In this document: positions 60,796 through 64,000 of the stretch, one piece after another
Layout: every line of letters starts with the position of its first letter
Numbering within the stretch: the stretch's first letter is position 1
Assembly (NCBI RefSeq): GCF_013409595.1
Contig: NZ_JACCBD010000001.1
Span: forward strand, 620,001 to 684,000
Direction: 5' to 3'
From: Leucobacter aridicollis
GTDB lineage: Bacteria > Actinomycetota > Actinomycetes > Actinomycetales > Microbacteriaceae
DNA length: 64,000 bases
Position numbers and translations under genes: made by a program
The notes under the pieces: generated by a model
What the model was told of the DNA's origin: nothing
Databases searched by the model: none
Seen by the model: the letters and a program-made list of their open reading frames with translations, nothing else

Positions 60796-60850
60796 TTGCA
60801 CTCTCAGGCACCCAGGCATAACATGTGAAAAGTGGTCCTGTGACATGTCA
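60796..60850 (+). promoter_or_regulatory. Promoter with two GntR-type operators
   Basis: TTGCAC (60796-60801), 17-bp spacer, TAACAT (60819-60824). TAACATGTGA at 60819-60828 overlaps the -10, and the perfect palindrome TGACATGTCA follows at 60841-60850, 22 bp on. Two copies on one helix face fit repression by a GntR dimer. Confidence 0.7.
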
Positions 60851-60946
60851 GATTTGCGGGATCGAGAGCACGCGAGGACGCACCACCGCGGTACGCACGC
60901 CCAAACGTCTCGAACACGAAGTCACGGAACGAAGCTGGAGCCCGCA

Positions 60947-61927
60947 ATGAGATTCGTCACCTTCCACCGCCCGGGGGACCCAACCCCGCGCCTCGGCCTC
61001 GACAACAGCGACGGCGAGACGTACACCGACCTCACCGCGCGGTACCCTGACGACCCGGCGTTCGCGTCGATGCTCGCACTCATCGACGCGGGGGACCGGG
61101 GGCTGGACGCCGCGTGGGAGGCCTACCAAAAGCTCGACGAGGCGGCGCTCGTTGAGCAGGACGCGATGACGCTCCTTGCCCCGTTTACCCCGCGACGGAT
61201 GCGCGACTGCGGCCTCATCGTCAGCCATCTGCGCCAGAGCATCTCGCGCACCGCGCGCTGGATCACCGAGCACACCGACGACGAGCGCTCGTACGCGACG
61301 CTCTACCGCCAGCTCGACGGCGCCTTCAACCCGCTGTACGACCCGGCGACGCCGGTGCAGTACGCCGAGCGGAACCCCGAGACCGTCTCGGCGCCGAACG
61401 CCGTGCTCGAATGGCCTGCAGGCAGCGACTACCTCGACTATGAGCTCGAGCTCGCCGCGGTCATCGGCAGGGGCGGCACGAACATCACACCCGAGGAAGC
61501 CGAGCAGCACATCTTCGGGTACACCGTCTACAACGATTGGTCGCTGCGCGACGTGCAGGCCCGCAACGCGCTCGCGGGCGCCGGTGCGCACGGCAATGCG
61601 AAGGACTTCCCGGACTCGAACCCGTTCGGCCCGTGCGTGGTGACGCGCGACGAGATCCCGGACCCGCAGAACCTCCGCATGTCAGTGCGGGTCAACGGCG
61701 AAACGTGGGGCGAGGGATCCTCGGCGCAGATGATCCATTCGTTCCCCGAGGCCATCGAGCACATCAGCGCCCGCGAGCCAATCGTCGCAGGCGAGGTCTG
61801 GGGCACGGGCACCGTGCGCAACGGCTCCTCGTTCGAGCTTGGTCGCCGGCTCCCACGGCCCGCCCACGTCGAGCTCGAGATCGAGCGGATCGGGGTACTC
61901 GCCCAGTACGTCATCCCGAAGCCCTAG
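60947..61927 (+). CDS. Fumarylacetoacetate hydrolase-family protein
   Basis: A 326-aa FAH-fold hydrolase. Metal-binding acids lie in LDYELELAAVIG near 160-171 and in YNDWSLRD near 193; the catalytic fold continues to VWGTGTVRNGSS. The family cleaves C-C bonds of 1,3-dicarbonyl acids. ATG follows CTGGAG. The MBL gene follows 47 bp on. Confidence 0.88.
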   Translation: MRFVTFHRPGDPTPRLGLDNSDGETYTDLTARYPDDPAFASMLALIDAGDRGLDAAWEAYQKLDEAALVEQDAMTLLAPFTPRRMRDCGLIVSHLRQSISRTARWITEHTDDERSYATLYRQLDGAFNPLYDPATPVQYAERNPETVSAPNAVLEWPAGSDYLDYELELAAVIGRGGTNITPEEAEQHIFGYTVYNDWSLRDVQARNALAGAGAHGNAKDFPDSNPFGPCVVTRDEIPDPQNLRMSVRVNGETWGEGSSAQMIHSFPEAIEHISAREPIVAGEVWGTGTVRNGSSFELGRRLPRPAHVELEIERIGVLAQYVIPKP

Positions 61928-61974
61928 TCACACGTCACTCCCCGACCGAACTCGTTCCCGAAAGGACACCACTC

Positions 61975-62910
61975 ATGAACGCCCCAGTTCCCGCCCTCGA
62001 AGGCGACCCCCGCCTCATCCGCCTGAGCGACGACGTGTACGTCTTCGGCACGTACCCCTACTCCGGCCTCATCGTCACCGACGAAGGCTGCGTCGCCGTC
62101 GATGGCCCCATGTCACCGCAGAACTCGGCGCTGTGGAAGGAGTTCATCGACAGCAAAGGCCCGCTGAAGTACCAGGTCTACTGCGAACACCACTCCGACC
62201 ATGCGGTCTCCGCGCCGCTGCTGGAGCCCGAGGTGCTCATCACCTCGGAGACAACCGCGCTCGGCCTCGACTCCGACGAGGCGGCGCGCGAGGCAATGCG
62301 CACCTGGGGGTCGTACCCTGACACCGCGCCCGAGTTCATCGACGCGTTCAAGATGCGGCGCCCGAATCTCACGTACCGCGGCCGCATGAACTTCGAGCTC
62401 GGCGGCAAGCGGTTCACCCTGTTCGAGGCTCCGGGGCACACCATGGGCTCCACGGTTGTGCACGCCATCGACGATCGCGTCGCGTTCATCGCTGACACTG
62501 GAACGACGCCCGCGATCCAGTCCGGTAACCCGGTGTCCTGGCTCACGACGATCGCCCTGCTCGAGACGCTCGACGTCGACTGGTATGTGCAGGGCCACTC
62601 CGACCCGCTGAAGCGCGAGGACCTCCACTACTGGCGCACCAAGCTCCTCGCCGCCCTCGATCAGGCCCGCGCCGACCTCGCGAACGGGGTGACCCCACAA
62701 GAGGTCGCGGGGCGGGGCGGGGTGCTCTCCGTCGTCGAGCTCCTGCGGAAGCCATTCGTCGGCCGAGGTGACATGCCTCCCGGGCTGCGCCAGGCGGCAG
62801 GGACGACGCTGCAGGAGTGGGGCGTCGACCGCATGTACGAGGCGATTGCCGCCCACCCGACCGATGCGCCGGGCGCCGCGCTCGGCCCCGGCCTCCGCGA
62901 GATCGTCTGA
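61975..62910 (+). CDS. Metallo-beta-lactamase-fold hydrolase
   Basis: A 311-aa MBL-fold protein. The metal motif reads CEHHSDHAVSA, so the first His of H-x-H-x-D-H is Glu. EAPGHTMGST, FIADTG and QGHSDP supply the later ligands. ATG follows AAAGGA. It probably acts after or beside the FAH enzyme in one pathway under GntR control. Confidence 0.87.
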   Translation: MNAPVPALEGDPRLIRLSDDVYVFGTYPYSGLIVTDEGCVAVDGPMSPQNSALWKEFIDSKGPLKYQVYCEHHSDHAVSAPLLEPEVLITSETTALGLDSDEAAREAMRTWGSYPDTAPEFIDAFKMRRPNLTYRGRMNFELGGKRFTLFEAPGHTMGSTVVHAIDDRVAFIADTGTTPAIQSGNPVSWLTTIALLETLDVDWYVQGHSDPLKREDLHYWRTKLLAALDQARADLANGVTPQEVAGRGGVLSVVELLRKPFVGRGDMPPGLRQAAGTTLQEWGVDRMYEAIAAHPTDAPGAALGPGLREIV

Positions 62911-62916
62911 CCCGTC

Positions 62917-62948
62917 GGGTGCGGCGAGCGTGCGTGCTCGCCGCACCC
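62917..62948. terminator. Hairpin after MBL gene
   Basis: GGGTGCGGCGAGC (62917-62929) pairs perfectly with GCTCGCCGCACCC (62936-62948), 7 bp beyond the stop codon. Confidence 0.7.
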
Positions 62949-63077
62949 TGTCTGGACCTCTCGCTGTGAGCGCAGGATCGCGGCCGTCGAGGTGTGAGCC
63001 AAGATACCGATCCTGCCGCGATAGCGTGAGACCCATCGCGCGCCAACTCGCCGGTGAAGCGGAGGGGTATCGGGTCC

Positions 63078-63416
63078 ATGGGGCTTCGGATCACGCTTGA
63101 GATTGAGAACCCGAACGAGCCGCCGGCGGTCGACGTGCACTCTGAATGGGCTCAGTTTGCCCTATGGATGTCAGGGAAGCACGGGTACGGTAACTTGGCC
63201 GGTCACGAGATTGGGTTGAGCCCTGAGCGGGTGCGAGCCTTGTGCGAATGGGGAGACCGGGCTGATGCCGTGTTTCCAGCCGATGATCCCGCGAGCTTCG
63301 AACTGTCGGACGATTTTCTGCAGGAGGGATACGAGCTGGCCCGGCGAGTTCGTGCGGAACTCCCCGCTGAATGGGTGGTCACCACCTTGGAACCCCGCGT
63401 CGAGGTCATCCGTTGA
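63078..63416 (+). CDS. Small hypothetical protein
   Basis: A 112-aa soluble, acidic protein (VDVHSEWAQFALWMSGKHGY, then ARRVRAELPAEWVVTTLEP). ATG at 63078 follows GGAGGGG. No family is recognised. Its look (small, acidic, Trp-rich) recalls polymorphic-toxin immunity proteins, which is only a guess. Confidence 0.65.
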   Translation: MGLRITLEIENPNEPPAVDVHSEWAQFALWMSGKHGYGNLAGHEIGLSPERVRALCEWGDRADAVFPADDPASFELSDDFLQEGYELARRVRAELPAEWVVTTLEPRVEVIR

Positions 63417-63724
63417 AGTCGCCCTCGACGACTGACGCGCATGAGTATCGGCCCCGCTCTCGCTTCGCATGCTTGGAGAACCCGTGCGGGACGAGATCTT
63501 GCACGGCGGGTGTGGGTTGGCACAGAGGCACGAAAAGCATACGCAAGGGTAATCGGAACTGCCTTGTATTGAAACGTGTGCCGGACCGCTCAGAACACTG
63601 GCCTGGCGATAATCCTCAGGAGCAAGAGTGGGACTGCAGCCAAGCTGCTGGAGTACTGTGATGGTTGCGGACGCGAGAAACATTCAACGCCACATTCGCT
63701 CGTGCCGAAGGGAGCTGGTTGTCG
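63417..63724. other. 308-bp gap without a recognised gene
   Basis: No supported coding region or hairpin is seen. The base composition is lower in GC than the rest of the window. Confidence 0.3.
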
Positions 63725-64000
63725 ATGCACGTTCAGAGCTTGTCGGCCCTCAAAGAGGCGGTCGGTTCCCATTTTCAGGCGAAGGCGCGTTACCGGGGAA
63801 CCGTTCGTCATGATCCAGAGCGAGATCGAGAAGATGGCTTCGTGCGATTCTTGCTGTTTGACTCGTTTACTTTTGGTTTCGGCTTTTCGGGGGCACCTTA
63901 TACCTCGGTGAGTTGCTTCTACGAGGCCTCGGAGAGCTCGACAACAACCGTGCTGTTGGGTATCGACCTTGCCTTTGTCGAGAATGACGAGGAATCAATT
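63725..64000 (+). CDS. Partial hypothetical gene, runs off the right edge
   Basis: An open frame of 92 codons reaches the window end. It starts with MHVQSLSALKEAV after GGGAG about 10 bp upstream, and includes FVRFLLFDSFTFGFGFSG. No known family is recognised. Lower GC third positions set it apart from most neighbours. Confidence 0.6.
   Translation, partial: MHVQSLSALKEAVGSHFQAKARYRGTVRHDPERDREDGFVRFLLFDSFTFGFGFSGAPYTSVSCFYEASESSTTTVLLGIDLAFVENDEESI

Overview
The window is GC-rich actinobacterial DNA. Gene families (SCO6880-type conjugation proteins, DUF4913, DUF2637, choice-of-anchor G surface protein, DUF5819/HTTM pair), LAxTG-like anchors and frequent GTG starts point to Microbacteriaceae, possibly a Leucobacter-like organism; the genus is inference.

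Bases 86-45781 look like one integrated conjugative element (ICE) in a tRNA-Pro(GGG) gene. A 76-bp perfect direct repeat containing almost the whole tRNA lies at both ends (91-166 and 45713-45788), each copy followed by its own terminator hairpin. An integrase/excisionase pair lies just inside the left end. Paired GGGGACCA repeats near both ends look like integrase arm sites. From left to right the ICE carries: integrase and Xis; DUF4913 protein and SSB; a minus-strand conjugation block (coupling protein, thioester-type surface protein, DprA, VirB4-like ATPase, SCO6880-like protein, polytopic channel protein, two DUF6112 proteins, peptidoglycan hydrolase, ParB-like protein); a replication/antirestriction block (DUF2637, primase-polymerase, ArdC); an accessory block with an AraC regulator, two ABC-2 exporters and a PadR circuit; a C5-cytosine methyltransferase with a second ORF overprinted in it; a MobF relaxase; and a second Xis/integrase pair.

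Between the second integrase and the right end (37.0-45.5 kb) is a plus-strand cargo island: an XF1762-like protein, a MarR-like protein, then a tight cluster of a small sigma-like protein, GHKL ATPase, DUF4338/DruA-like protein, a 56-aa HNH nuclease, an OLD-type ATPase-TOPRIM protein and a Cas2/SinR-like protein. It matches no defence system I know and is the best candidate here for an undescribed anti-phage or anti-plasmid system.

Right of the ICE is ordinary chromosome: a PD-(D/E)XK-like protein, a DUF3592 protein, a catabolic locus (RidA, XRE-cupin regulator, polar amino-acid-type ABC transporter, acetamidase/formamidase, phosphotriesterase-like hydrolase), a 1364-aa surface protein with 462-bp tandem repeats, a DUF5819-HTTM pair, a GntR-regulated FAH/metallo-beta-lactamase operon, a small hypothetical gene, and a gene running off the right edge.

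A short motif (core GGTGCACCTG, palindromic GGTGCACC) recurs 20-120 bp upstream of at least eight ICE genes, always in the orientation of the gene, and may be an element-specific start-associated signal.
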